A DNA stretch of 64,000 nucleotides from JANQMX01 sp965247175 (GCA_965247175.1 OZ252006.1:310001-374000); one strand, 5' to 3'; counted from the stretch's first letter, positions 51,489-60,283 are shown. Made by a program: numbers and translations. Notes: generated by a model from the sequence alone, not told the origin.

Positions 51489-53957
51489 TCAATCGAGCGG
51501 CAATAGCTGCAAGCGGTGTGCGGGCGATTCTCCGGGGCCGACCAGTTTTGTGTAGACACCGTCGCCCCAGGCTTCGGCGAGGCTGTGGCGGTAGGGCGAG
51601 AGCGGGTGGCCGCTGACGCCGGGGGCAACCATGAAGCGCGAATTGTCCAGATCCGAGAGATCATAGACGGCGCGTAGGCTCGCGCCGTGCACATGCTCGA
51701 ACAGGCGTCCGTTGTCGGCAAAGACCGGGGTGCCACGGCTCACCGTGTAGAAGTCGCCGTCGGTCGCGAGCTCTTCGGACAGCAGACCGCCGACGATCGG
51801 AACGTGCCGAAACACTTGGTGCGGGAAACGTGCTTTGTGAAAGTCGCCCCAGGTCAGCTCCTGCCAACTGCTGCCGCCGCGCGCTTCAATCAGCTGGATG
51901 GCGTCGCCGAGTGCCGTGCCCAACACCGCCGCGCAGTCTTCGACCGCCGAGGTATCCTGGCGGTCGCACCAGGCGGGCGCCTCGCGCAGCACCCGCAGGA
52001 TGGCGCGCGCGTTCCAGTGATGGAAGTCCTCCGCCACTGTGCCCAGCTCGTCGGCGAAGAGCGCAAGATTGATCTGCCGCAGCCAGGCCGAGAACAACAG
52101 CGGCTCGTTGGCATCGGCCGCCACGGTACCGTCCCATTCGGCGAGGCGTTGCAAGGCCTCTTCGGCGTCCGCGTCTTCAACACGGGCATCGAGCAGGTAG
52201 GGCATCAATTCCCGAGCCATGCTCGAGCGCGCATCGAGCTGCAAGGCCATCATCGACTCCATGGCGTGCCGATCTTCTTGGGCCAAGGTTTCGAGGATCC
52301 GCTCGGCGCGGTGCGGCGGCGGCCACTGGGCAGCCAGCTGATAGGGGTAGTCAGGCCCTACCAGTCGGTTGTTGGCATTGACCAGAAGGCCATCGGCCGG
52401 GTTGAGGGCGTGCGGCATCTTCTCGAAGGGCACGAAGCCGGACCAGATGCGCTCGCGCGTCCAGCCTTCCACCGGTGTCAGGCCGTCGTGGTCCTCGCGG
52501 ATGGGCGAGAGGCCCGGCGTATAGAAGCCGATGTTGCCCTGAACGTCGGCGTAGAAGACGTTCTGCTGCGGCGCCTTGAGCCTTGCCATAGCTGCGACGA
52601 AGTCGTCCCAGTTGTGGGCTTGGTTGAGCAGCAGAAGGGCATCGGCGGAGGTATCCACCTCTTGCAGCGCCGTCCACGCCAGCGACAGCACCTCATCGCC
52701 GCTTGGCGCGAGACGATCACGCGTGGCAATGCTTGAGCGCGATGTATCGGACACGACGGGGCCAAAGCGCGTCCGGCGCAGGGTGACCTCCTCGAAGTCA
52801 TCGCCTCCCAGCGGAATGCGGACAGTCCGTGTCTCGAAAGGCTCAGAGCCGGATGGCGTCAGATAGCGGTTCGGGTCGTCGGGATCGATCTTCTCCCGCA
52901 CCAAGTCCTGCGTGTCGGTGTAAGGCGTGGTCATGCCCCAGGCGATGTGGCTGTTGTGCCCCATTACAAGGAACGGCACGCCGGGTGAGCTGACGCCGGC
53001 AAGCACGCCCTCCGGCGTTTCGATGCGCACGGGATACCAGATGCCGGGCGAGGTCAGTCCCAGGTGAGGGTCGCTGGCCAAGAGCGGCTTGCCGCTGTCG
53101 GTCTTGTCTCCGGATAGCACCCAGGCATTGCTGGCGCCGGGATTGCGCATTTCCTCCGGCAAGGCCGCAAGCCAGCTTTGCGGCAGCTCGCCGGCCTGAT
53201 CGTTTTCGCGCCAAGTCCGGCTGACCTCTGTCAGCGTGGTTGCGCTTTCGTCCGGCAGGTCGGGGAAGAGGACCTGGAGCTGCTCAGGCGAGAGTGCCGT
53301 GGCAAGGCGGGCATAGCGCTCTTCCTGAGTCCAGTTGGTGGACAGCTGCAGGGCTTTCAGCTTGCCCCACATCAGGCTCTCAGCCGGTCGCCAGGGTTCG
53401 GGGTCGGTCCCGAAGATATAGAACTCCGGCGGCCAGGGCCCCTCGTGCTGGGCGAGATAGGCGTTGATGCCGCGGGCATAGGCATCGAGCGCCTCGCGCG
53501 TTTCAGGCAGCAGGGCCGGCAAGGAGCGTTCCGCTTGCCCGGCAAGGTCGAGGCTCAGCATCAGCTTGTCGAACGACAGCGCCCGCCGGCCGACCGCTTC
53601 CGACAGTCGGCCTTCGACGACACGGCGAAGCATCTCCAGCTGACCGAGGCGGTCCTGAGCATGCACATAGCCGAGGGCGAAGCGGGCGTCGGTCGGATTC
53701 GCCGCTTGGATCGTGACGATTCCCCGCTCGTCGCGGAGGATCTCCACCGGGGCGGTGAGGCCGGATACTTGCGCCTCGCCATCCAGCTCGGGGAGGCCGC
53801 CTCGGGACCAGAGCACCAGTCCGCCAGCTATCAGCAAGACGATCGCGGCAAGACCGATGAGCGAATAGGCCGTCCGGCGCACGGCCATCAGCAGAACACT
53901 GCCGAACTGGCCGCGTTTAGCGGTCTCCCCGGATGGCTTGTTGTGTTGCTGTGACAC
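51489..53957 (-). CDS. Penicillin acylase family (Ntn-hydrolase) protein, periplasmic
   Basis: 822 residues. One N-terminal membrane helix (about 28-50: AYSLIGLAAIVLLIAGGLVLW) probably anchors it. The precursor is split before nucleophile Ser276 in RNPGASNAWVLSG, giving an alpha and a beta chain; the beta chain has SPGVPFLVMGHNSHIAWG and a NANNR motif. It cleaves amides with acyl groups (penicillin, acyl-homoserine lactones or others). Specificity unknown, quorum-quenching acylase is one possibility. It reads away from the region at 53958-54420. Confidence 0.93.
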   Translation of the reverse strand: MSQQHNKPSGETAKRGQFGSVLLMAVRRTAYSLIGLAAIVLLIAGGLVLWSRGGLPELDGEAQVSGLTAPVEILRDERGIVTIQAANPTDARFALGYVHAQDRLGQLEMLRRVVEGRLSEAVGRRALSFDKLMLSLDLAGQAERSLPALLPETREALDAYARGINAYLAQHEGPWPPEFYIFGTDPEPWRPAESLMWGKLKALQLSTNWTQEERYARLATALSPEQLQVLFPDLPDESATTLTEVSRTWRENDQAGELPQSWLAALPEEMRNPGASNAWVLSGDKTDSGKPLLASDPHLGLTSPGIWYPVRIETPEGVLAGVSSPGVPFLVMGHNSHIAWGMTTPYTDTQDLVREKIDPDDPNRYLTPSGSEPFETRTVRIPLGGDDFEEVTLRRTRFGPVVSDTSRSSIATRDRLAPSGDEVLSLAWTALQEVDTSADALLLLNQAHNWDDFVAAMARLKAPQQNVFYADVQGNIGFYTPGLSPIREDHDGLTPVEGWTRERIWSGFVPFEKMPHALNPADGLLVNANNRLVGPDYPYQLAAQWPPPHRAERILETLAQEDRHAMESMMALQLDARSSMARELMPYLLDARVEDADAEEALQRLAEWDGTVAADANEPLLFSAWLRQINLALFADELGTVAEDFHHWNARAILRVLREAPAWCDRQDTSAVEDCAAVLGTALGDAIQLIEARGGSSWQELTWGDFHKARFPHQVFRHVPIVGGLLSEELATDGDFYTVSRGTPVFADNGRLFEHVHGASLRAVYDLSDLDNSRFMVAPGVSGHPLSPYRHSLAEAWGDGVYTKLVGPGESPAHRLQLLPLD

Positions 53958-54420
53958 GATGACCGACCTTTAGACAGTGCCTCATCACTTGGCAGCGCAG
54001 ACCTGCCCAAACAAGCGCGAAGAGGAGACGTTCTGTCGGGTTCGCATGTCAGGCAAAATCGCGCTGCGCGATGGAATCGGAACTGAACGGATCGCCGGAA
54101 ACACTGCCGTTTCGTGACCAATTCACGTAACTGAAACAGTGGTTAAGTCATTATGGTACATCCCAAATTTGTCTCAAATACCCCCTTTCGTGGCCATCGC
54201 GTGATCGCGTAGGGTCCAGGGTGAGACCACGCTTGCACGCCACAAAGTGGTCGCTGGCCGTATCCCCAAGCATCGCGATACCCAGCATTTCAGATAAGAG
54301 CGATTCAATCGCTCGGCGGGGCCGCAGTAGCGGCCCGGCGCATTCGGGAACGAGGGAAAATGTAAACCCTTGGCGCCGCGGGAACCCCTCGCACGCCGTG
54401 AGAGAGGAGAAGTTCAAGGA
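53958..54420. other. Intergenic region before the VPLPA-like gene
   Basis: 463 bp with no supported gene. It contains a short inverted repeat CGTGA-N5-TCACG (54113-54127) and a longer one at 54298-54314, described separately. A 95-codon leftward frame at 54151-54438 overlaps the downstream gene and has no ribosome-binding site. No sigma-54 element found. Confidence 0.6.
54298..54314. promoter_or_regulatory. Near-perfect palindrome upstream of the VPLPA-like gene
   Basis: GAGCGATT-C-AATCGCTC, 8-bp arms with one central base, about 107 bp before ATG 54421. Possible operator or a stem in the 5' leader; no T-run follows. Confidence 0.35.
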
Positions 54421-55023
54421 ATGACGCGTTTGCTCCACGCCATGATACTCGCGGCGGCCGTGGTCTTTGCCGTCGCCTTGGCAGGCCCCACTGCCAAGAC
54501 TGCCCAGGCGGCGGCCGTCGATCTCGGCGTCCTCGACCCTGGTGAGACTATCGAGTTCGGTAGCAGCATCGAGAGCCCGGGTACCTTCAACGATACCTTC
54601 ACCTTCACCCTTGAGAGCTCCGCTACGCTCTCACTCGATGCCTCGTCGCTGCTCTTCGCGCCGTTCGGCTCACCCCTGATCGGTATCGAGAACCTCAGCC
54701 TCGAGCTGTTCCAGATCGATCCTCTGCCGGTTAGCTTTATCGCTGGCTTCGACGTGAGCGGTCCGGGCGGTGGCGGTGCCCTGATCGATCTCATGCTGGA
54801 TGCTGGCACCTACTTCTTCCACATGAGCGGCGAAGCGATCGGCGCTCCGGGAGCGGTTGGGCCGGCTTTCGACGTCGCTTCGGGCATCTACGCCGGCGAG
54901 ATCGCCGTCGTGCCGTTGCCCCCGGCGGCCATGTTGTTCCTCAGCGCCTTGGCTTGCGTGTTCGGCGTCTCGCAGTTGCGTCGCCGCTGGAACCCGCAGT
55001 CGGGCGGTAAGGCCGCGAGCTAG
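54421..55023 (+). CDS. Secreted protein with VPLPA-CTERM-like sorting signal
   Basis: 200 residues from ATG 54421; GAGGAGAAG lies a few bases upstream. Signal peptide ends near AQAAA. Core: DLGVLDPGETIEFGSSIESPG and TFTFTLESSATLSLD, a beta-rich jelly-roll-like pattern. C-terminus VVPLPPAAMLFLSALACVFG then basic LRRRW, resembling the VPLPA-CTERM tripartite signal (VPLPP here). Expected to be exported and processed by an exosortase encoded elsewhere. No enzymatic motif seen. Confidence 0.8.
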   Translation: MTRLLHAMILAAAVVFAVALAGPTAKTAQAAAVDLGVLDPGETIEFGSSIESPGTFNDTFTFTLESSATLSLDASSLLFAPFGSPLIGIENLSLELFQIDPLPVSFIAGFDVSGPGGGGALIDLMLDAGTYFFHMSGEAIGAPGAVGPAFDVASGIYAGEIAVVPLPPAAMLFLSALACVFGVSQLRRRWNPQSGGKAAS

Positions 55024-55054
55024 TCTCAGTAGAGTTTTTCCAAGCGAATAAGCG

Positions 55055-55099
55055 CGGTGCCGGCGGGGAGAATATCCCGGCCGGCACCGTTCTTTTTTT
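55055..55099 (+). terminator. Rho-independent terminator after the VPLPA-like gene
   Basis: Long GC-rich stem (CGGTGCCGGC / GCCGGCACCG plus GGG/CCC inner pairs) with the loop AGAATAT region, followed by TTCTTTTTTT. Begins 32 bp after the stop codon. Confidence 0.88.
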
Positions 55100-55132
55100 G
55101 GCCTCGCCTTTCTGCAGGCGGCTATGACAAGG

Positions 55133-56164
55133 CTATGCCTGCGTGGCGAGCGGCAGGCTCATTAGCAGGTTCTGCGGCTTGAGCTTGAGTTGCCCGCCTT
55201 CGGTCATGGCGAGCGCCAAGTAGATCGGGCGGCCGGCGATGTCCGGGCGCATTTGCTGCGGGTCGGCAAAGTCCATGCGGAAGAGGGAAAGCAGCCGGGC
55301 CAGCCTGGCTTCTCCAACCTTCTGTCCGTCATAGAGATCGTTGAGCAGTCCTGATGCCTCCGCATCGAGGCCAATATGCCAGACCCATCGCTCGTCGGTG
55401 ATTTTTTGCACGGGCTGGATCGATACCTCGACGTCCAAGAAGTGCTTCACCCAGCGCTCCAGCACCCGGCAGAATGCGTCCAGTCCGTCACCGGCGAAAT
55501 TGAGGTTGAGCACCGTGTCGTGCGCCTCGTCCCGCGTCCAGTAGAGCGCGGCATTGCCGGCATCGAGCACGTCGAACTCGACGGTGCGCAGCGGCGTTTG
55601 CGCCTCTGCGATGAGACGGCCGAGGTCACCGAAGCCGCCGGTGGTGGCATAGTGCTCCACCATTTCCGCGTCGCCGGCCATGATGTGCCCATCATTGATG
55701 GTCACCTTCTGCTCGCGAAACAACAGCTCGCCAGCCCGCGCACGCAAAGCGTCTGCTTCACCCTCAAGGATGGCGCGGACGATCACATGGGCGATCTGAT
55801 CGAGGAAGAGCGGCGGGACGGGAACCTCGCCGGCAGAGCGTTTCGGCGGGCGGCGGAAGTAGTCGAGGTAGGCCGCTTCAAGCGTTCCGGCCGCAAGCAG
55901 GCGTTCGCGAAACGCGGTGACAATCCGGTAGCTCTCGACGGCATCCGGGTCTGCGAGGGCTGAGAGCTCCGCGTCGCCGACCGCTGCGCGGGGCTGCGCC
56001 ATCAGCCGTGTGTGAAGGGCTCGTTCCGCCTCGCAGGACTCCTCGACCGGCCGAACTTCCGGTCGGTTCCAATAGGCCCGCAGGAAGTCGTCGGTCGGCG
56101 TGAGATGTCCCCGCGCGTCCCGAGTCAGGAGGTGAAAGCCGCTGTTGCGCCAGAAATCCGTCAT
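55133..56164 (-). CDS. DUF6352 family protein
   Basis: 343 residues from ATG 56164 (the frame extends upstream without conserved sequence). It opens TDFWRNSGFHLLTRDARGHLTPTDDFLRAYWNRPEV and contains LFLDQIAHVIVRAILEG and WTRDEAHDTVLNLNF. I recognise it as the DUF6352 group of uncharacterised alpha-/betaproteobacterial proteins; no catalytic residues are assigned. It is divergent from the NDUFA12-type gene and not obviously part of an operon. Confidence 0.7.
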   Translation of the reverse strand: MTDFWRNSGFHLLTRDARGHLTPTDDFLRAYWNRPEVRPVEESCEAERALHTRLMAQPRAAVGDAELSALADPDAVESYRIVTAFRERLLAAGTLEAAYLDYFRRPPKRSAGEVPVPPLFLDQIAHVIVRAILEGEADALRARAGELLFREQKVTINDGHIMAGDAEMVEHYATTGGFGDLGRLIAEAQTPLRTVEFDVLDAGNAALYWTRDEAHDTVLNLNFAGDGLDAFCRVLERWVKHFLDVEVSIQPVQKITDERWVWHIGLDAEASGLLNDLYDGQKVGEARLARLLSLFRMDFADPQQMRPDIAGRPIYLALAMTEGGQLKLKPQNLLMSLPLATQA

Positions 56165-56300
56165 ACAAGCATTCCCGTTTGACGCTATATCAGGCGCTTT
56201 TGCCGGCTTGTCCAGGTAAGCTGGACGACCAAGGCGCTTGGTGCCATAAGGGCGCGGGTCGCTTTGTGCGGCGTTGTCTCGAACGGAAACGGTTTGCCCT

Positions 56301-56684
56301 ATGGCGTCAATCGGCACGCGGCTGTTCACGTGGTTGAGGGGGGAAAAGGTCGGGACGGACTCGGCCGGCAACGTCTACTACCGCGAAAAGCGGTCCAAGA
56401 GATCAGCTGCCATCCACCCCGAGTCGCTTCGGCACGAGCGGCGTTGGGTCATCTACAACGGCGACATCGAGGCCAGTCGGGTGCCGGCCGAGTGGCACGC
56501 TTGGCTCCATCACACGAGCGACGAGGTTCCGCCGGAGGGGGGTATCGAGCGGAGGCCTTGGATGAAGGAGCACAAGGCCAATGCAACGGGCACCGAGGAC
56601 GCCTACCGCCCGCCAGGCCACACCCTGGAGGGGGGCAAGCGGGCCGCGAGTAGCAGCGACTATCAGGCCTGGACTCCCGATTGA
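56301..56684 (+). CDS. NADH:ubiquinone oxidoreductase NDUFA12-type subunit
   Basis: 127-residue accessory subunit of respiratory complex I, found in alphaproteobacteria and mitochondria. Conserved GTDSAGNVYYREK, RWVIYNGDIEASRVPAEWHAWLHH and RPWMKEHKANATGTEDAYRPPG. ATG 56301 gives the family start. It precedes mlaD in the classic alphaproteobacterial order. Nine extra in-frame codons upstream are possible. Confidence 0.93.
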   Translation: MASIGTRLFTWLRGEKVGTDSAGNVYYREKRSKRSAAIHPESLRHERRWVIYNGDIEASRVPAEWHAWLHHTSDEVPPEGGIERRPWMKEHKANATGTEDAYRPPGHTLEGGKRAASSSDYQAWTPD

Positions 56685-56756
56685 GACAGCGGCGGATTCT
56701 CTCGGCCGCGTACCGAGAGGACTTAGCGCCATGGCAATCCGGAAGGTGGACACCGC

Positions 56757-57212
56757 ATGAAGCGTAATATCATCGAAACCGTGATGGGCGGCGTGGTTCT
56801 GCTAGTCGCGGCCTTCTTCGTCGTTTTTGCATTCTCTTCCAGCGGCGTGCAGCACGGCGGCGGCTATCAGGTGCGTGCCGTCTTCGACGATGCGTCGGGA
56901 CTGGTGCCCGGCACGGAGGTCCGCCTGGCCGGGGTCAAGGTTGGCACCGTCCAGTCGCAGGAGTTGGACCCCGAGACCTATTTCGCCATCGTCATGATGA
57001 CGATCGATCAGGATGTGGAGCTGCCGAAGGACACTTCTGCCCGCGTGGTCCCGGAAGGTGTGCTGGGCGGAAATCTGGTCCAGCTTCAGCCCGGCGGAGA
57101 CGAGGAGTACATCCAGCCGGATGGCACCATCACCAATACGCAGGGCGCCTTGAACCTGGTGGATCTCGTTGGTCGCTTTGTCTTCGGCTCGGCCGACGAT
57201 AGCGATCTCTAG
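56757..57212 (+). CDS. mlaD: Outer-membrane lipid asymmetry protein MlaD
   Basis: Periplasmic MCE-domain subunit of the Mla phospholipid transport system. 151 residues: one N-terminal membrane segment (VMGGVVLLVAAFFVVFAF), then the single MCE domain YQVRAVFDDASGLVPGTEVRLAGVKVGTV and a hydrophobic C-terminal end. GGAAGGTGG precedes the ATG. The MlaE/MlaF permease and ATPase are not in the window, which is usual for alphaproteobacteria, where mlaD neighbours NDUFA12 and DUF2155. Confidence 0.9.
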   Translation: MKRNIIETVMGGVVLLVAAFFVVFAFSSSGVQHGGGYQVRAVFDDASGLVPGTEVRLAGVKVGTVQSQELDPETYFAIVMMTIDQDVELPKDTSARVVPEGVLGGNLVQLQPGGDEEYIQPDGTITNTQGALNLVDLVGRFVFGSADDSDL

Positions 57213-57224
57213 ACTGGTGCGGTT

Positions 57225-57980
57225 ATGAGCGTTGGCCGGCAAAGCTGGCACCCTGAGCGCTATGCCCGCCATGCCCGCTTCGTCTCCGACTTGGGGGCTC
57301 CGGTGCTCGCTCTTTTGGCGCCGCAGCCCGGTGAGCGCATTCTCGATCTCGGCTGCGGCGATGGCGCCCTGACGGAGAAAATCTCGGCCGAAGGCGCCGA
57401 GGTCGTCGCCGTGGATGCCAGTCCAGAGCAGGTTTCCGGGGCACAGGCACGCGGGCTCGATGCGCGCGTGATGCGCGGCGAAGCCCTGGAGTTCGAGCAG
57501 GAGTTCGACGCCGTCTTCAGCAATGCCGCTCTGCACTGGATGAAAGACGCCGAGGCCGTGCTGGCGGGCGTTGCTCGGGCGCTCAAGCCGGACGGTCGGT
57601 TCATCGGCGAGTTCGGTGGCGGAGACAACGTCGGCCGTCTGCGTCGCGCCTTGATTGCGGCGCTCGATCGCCGTGGGCACGACGGCGCCGCTGCTGACCC
57701 CTGGTACTTCCCGGACGAGGCGGAGTATGAGGCCAGGCTCGCGGCGGCCGGCTTCACGGTGCAGTCGATTGAGCTCATCCCGCGCTGGACGCCTCTGCCC
57801 GGCAATATCGAAGGCTGGCTCGAGACCTTTAGCGGCGCCTTTCTATCGCATCTCGAAGAGGAGCAGCGTGCCGAAGCGGTGGCCGAGGTGCGCGAGGCGG
57901 TGCGAGAGGAGTTGCAGGACGAAGAGGGGCGCTGGCATGCCGACTACGTTCGCTTGCGCTTTGCCGCCCGCCTCACATAG
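57225..57980 (+). CDS. Class I SAM-dependent methyltransferase
   Basis: 251 residues, 12 bp after mlaD. SAM motif ILDLGCGDGALTEKI, acidic post-motif VVAVDASPEQV, then VFSNAALHWMKDAEAVL, resembling trans-aconitate/ubiE-like methyltransferases. Substrate unknown. Acts presumably in the cytosol. It interrupts the usual mlaD-DUF2155 adjacency in this organism. Confidence 0.9.
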   Translation: MSVGRQSWHPERYARHARFVSDLGAPVLALLAPQPGERILDLGCGDGALTEKISAEGAEVVAVDASPEQVSGAQARGLDARVMRGEALEFEQEFDAVFSNAALHWMKDAEAVLAGVARALKPDGRFIGEFGGGDNVGRLRRALIAALDRRGHDGAAADPWYFPDEAEYEARLAAAGFTVQSIELIPRWTPLPGNIEGWLETFSGAFLSHLEEEQRAEAVAEVREAVREELQDEEGRWHADYVRLRFAARLT

Positions 57981-58074
57981 GTCCGCTAGCGGGAGTGTAT
58001 TGAGGGCTCGCCAGCTGTCTTGCAGAGGCCCTGCCGGGTCGCTACCTCTCCTAGGCCGGTCCCCATGGGAGCCT

Positions 58075-58320
58075 ATGACCGTGAAAAACACAGCCAGCGA
58101 ACTGGAACTGCCAACGTGGCGCACGCCGGGTGGCGTGCCGCTCTCCTGTCGCGAAAAGATCAAAGTTCTCAATGAGAACCTCCTTGAACTTCAGGAGATG
58201 GCTCAGGATGCGCTGGAGGACGCTGTGATCATGGGCGCTGATGAGCAGCAGGTGCGGCAGACGCTGCGCGAGCTCGTCGAGTCCCTGGCCAATCCCTATC
58301 AGCGGCAGAACGGGGAATGA
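58075..58320 (+). CDS. Small conserved-looking protein of 81 residues
   Basis: Short helical protein read in a frame that is open from 57655, with the ATG at 58075. Sequence: an N-terminal LPTWRTPGGVPLSC, then KIKVLNENLLELQEMAQDA, a strongly amphipathic helix, followed by DAVIMGADEQQVRQTLRELVESLANPYQ. One cysteine at the SCREK turn. Its stop overlaps the DUF2155 start (ATGA), indicating co-translation. I know of similar small proteins beside DUF2155 genes in this order, but no function. No membrane segment. Confidence 0.72.
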   Translation: MTVKNTASELELPTWRTPGGVPLSCREKIKVLNENLLELQEMAQDALEDAVIMGADEQQVRQTLRELVESLANPYQRQNGE

Positions 58321-58745
58321 GAGCCGTCGCGATCACGCTTGCTGTTGGCCTCGCCGCCAGTCTGGCGCCCGTCGCGGCGGGGGCACAGATCGGTGATGGG
58401 AACGCGCAAGCCATGGCAGTTGCCAGCCTGCAGGCGCTGGACAAGATCACGGCGCGGGTGACCCGCTTGGAAGCGCCGGTGGGCGAAACCATCTCTTTCG
58501 GCTCGCTGCGCATCACGACCCGGGTCTGCTATCGGACGCCGCCGGAAGAGCCACCGGAGTCGGCCGCCTTTCTTGAGATCGAGGAGGTCGAACCGGGTCA
58601 GCTGCCGGTGAACCACTTCGTCGGCTGGATGTTCGCGTCCTCGCCGGCGGTCTCGGCCATGGATCATCCGATCTACGACGTGCGCGTCTTGGAATGCCAA
58701 GACGCGGTCGCGGGCGGCGGGGAGGCCCCTGCTCAGGAGGAGTAG
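58317..58745 (+). CDS. DUF2155 family periplasmic protein
   Basis: 142 residues with a signal peptide (AITLAVGLAASLAPVAAGA). Core: LQALDKITARVTRLEAPVGETISFGSLRITTRVCYRTPPEEPPESAAFLEI and FVGWMFASSPAVSAMDHPIYDVRVLEC, with two conserved cysteines that can form a disulfide. Widespread in alphaproteobacteria beside mlaD and aat; function unknown. It overlaps the upstream 81-residue gene by four bases, and its 3' end overlaps the convergent LysR gene by 13 bases. Confidence 0.9.
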   Translation: MRAVAITLAVGLAASLAPVAAGAQIGDGNAQAMAVASLQALDKITARVTRLEAPVGETISFGSLRITTRVCYRTPPEEPPESAAFLEIEEVEPGQLPVNHFVGWMFASSPAVSAMDHPIYDVRVLECQDAVAGGGEAPAQEE

Positions 58746-59683
58746 GCGGCCGCGGCGTGCTCCTCCTCGGAGGTGCTGCGCGCGCCTTCAGCCAAGACCC
58801 AGTCCCGGAAGGCGCATACCTTCGGCAACTTCGCCTTAGCTTCGGGATAGACCACGTAGTAGCAGAAGGCGGTGCTCTCGTTCAGCTCGGGGCCGAAGGG
58901 CTGAGCAAGACGACCGGCCTCCAGGTCGTCACGCACCAGGGAGCGCTCGCTCAAGGCCACGCCTTGGCCGGCGATGGCTGCTTGTACGGCCATGCTCTCC
59001 ATGCTGAAGCGCGGACCCTTGTTGGGGTCTACGTCAGCCACGCCGGCGGCCCTCAGCCACATGCGCCAACTGGGCGCCGACTCGCTTTCGATCTTCCAGT
59101 CCACGTGCAGCAGCGTGTGGTGGCGCAGATCTTCCGGCCGGCGCAGGGGATGCTCACCCGTCAAGAGACTAGGGCTGCAAACGGGCATCGTGACTTCGGT
59201 CATCAGGCATTCGCTGTGAAGCTCCGGGTATACGCCACGGCCGTAGCGAATGCCGATATCGACGCGGTCGTTGGAGAAGTCGACCAGAATGTCCGACGCA
59301 TCGATGCGCAGCTCGAACTCGGGATGGGCAGCGCGGAAGCGGTCGAGGCGCGGCACCAGCCATTTGGCACCGAAGGAGGGGGCGACGCTGATGGTCAGGA
59401 TGTCGCTGTCCTCCTGCGCCATCAGGAGCTCTGCGGCGTCGGCCAGCTTGTCCAGTCCTTCACGCAGCGCCGGGAGGGCTTTCTGGCCTGCATCGGTCAA
59501 GATCAAGGAGCGGGTGAGCCGGCGAAACAGCGGTCTGTCGCAGAAGGTCTCCAGCGTCTTGACCTGCTGACTTATGGCCGCCGGCGTCACATGCAGCTCC
59601 TCGGCCGCTTTGGTGAAACTCAGGTGGCGTGCGGCGGACTCGAAGGCGCGCAAGCTGTTGAGCGGTGGCAGGCGTCGGTTCAT
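58733..59683 (-). CDS. LysR family regulator, GcvA type
   Basis: 316 residues. N-terminal RRLPPLNSLRAFESAARHLSFTKAAEELHVTPAAISQQVKTLE is the GcvA-class HTH. The effector domain has FGAKWLVPRLDRFRAAHPEFELRI. GcvA homologues regulate glycine cleavage, beta-lactamases and many adjacent genes. Divergent from a DUF1127 gene and a CmcJ-like oxygenase, the probable targets. Its 3' end overlaps DUF2155 by 13 bp on the opposite strand. Confidence 0.93.
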   Translation of the reverse strand: MNRRLPPLNSLRAFESAARHLSFTKAAEELHVTPAAISQQVKTLETFCDRPLFRRLTRSLILTDAGQKALPALREGLDKLADAAELLMAQEDSDILTISVAPSFGAKWLVPRLDRFRAAHPEFELRIDASDILVDFSNDRVDIGIRYGRGVYPELHSECLMTEVTMPVCSPSLLTGEHPLRRPEDLRHHTLLHVDWKIESESAPSWRMWLRAAGVADVDPNKGPRFSMESMAVQAAIAGQGVALSERSLVRDDLEAGRLAQPFGPELNESTAFCYYVVYPEAKAKLPKVCAFRDWVLAEGARSTSEEEHAAAAYSS

Positions 59684-59722
59684 CGTGGCTTCTATGAAAA
59701 AGTTTTTCTAACAGGAAATCCA

Positions 59723-59738
59723 ACAAAATCTCGTTTGT
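59723..59738. promoter_or_regulatory. Candidate LysR site, GcvA-type/DUF1127 gap
   Basis: ACAAA-N6-TTTGT, a perfect inverted repeat between the divergent GcvA-type LysR start (59683) and the DUF1127 gene (59867). Short arms, so confidence is low. Confidence 0.3.
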
Positions 59739-59866
59739 GATCTTTGAAGATAGCGACGAGATTATTCAACACAAAGAGATTTTTCGATCATGCCGATGCG
59801 CAGATCGATCACAAAAACTTAGCTAGCATAGGGAATGTGCTGGCGCCCGATGAAAGGACCAAGGAC

Positions 59867-60235
59867 ATGTTGCAGCACGACATTAGTGAAGTTGTCGCTT
59901 CATCATCGCGCCCAGTCTACAGGGCAGACGCCGGAGAAACGCCGCTTTGGCAGCATGGCTGGCGTGCGTTGCAGTTCTCGGCCATCGCTGCCTCTGGGTC
60001 ATTCTCAGGCCTTGTCCGCACGCTCCGTCGCTGGCGCCGAGAAGCCATCACCGTCCGCGAACTAAGCGCTCTGCGCGATCGCGAGTTGCGGGACATCGGT
60101 ATCGAGCGGGACGACATCCCCTCTATCGCCAGGTCGATGGCCAACACCAATGGTGCGCCCCGCCAGGTAACCCGCACCGCGCCAACCCTGAAACTGGTCC
60201 CGAGGCAGGGGGCGGCGCAGCCCTGCTGCAGCTAG
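59867..60235 (+). CDS. DUF1127-domain protein, long form
   Basis: 122 residues from ATG 59867 (AAGGAC upstream); a TTG at 59744 would add 41 residues, but those have no conserved features. The DUF1127 motif is near the middle: LRRWRREAITVRELSALRDRELRDIGIERDDIPSIAR. Compared with 75-residue YjiS-like proteins it has N- and C-terminal extensions. It lies 48 bp upstream of the CmcJ-like gene in the same direction, probably an operon controlled by the divergent LysR. Confidence 0.85.
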   Translation: MLQHDISEVVASSSRPVYRADAGETPLWQHGWRALQFSAIAASGSFSGLVRTLRRWRREAITVRELSALRDRELRDIGIERDDIPSIARSMANTNGAPRQVTRTAPTLKLVPRQGAAQPCCS

Positions 60236-60283
60236 GCCCTTCGCAAGCTCACACTCCAAGGAATGCGAACGAGGACCAATCCA

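Noticed and set aside
54151..54438. Leftward 95-codon frame upstream of the VPLPA-like gene
   Set aside because: It overlaps the ATG and signal sequence of the downstream gene, has no ribosome-binding site and no family resemblance.
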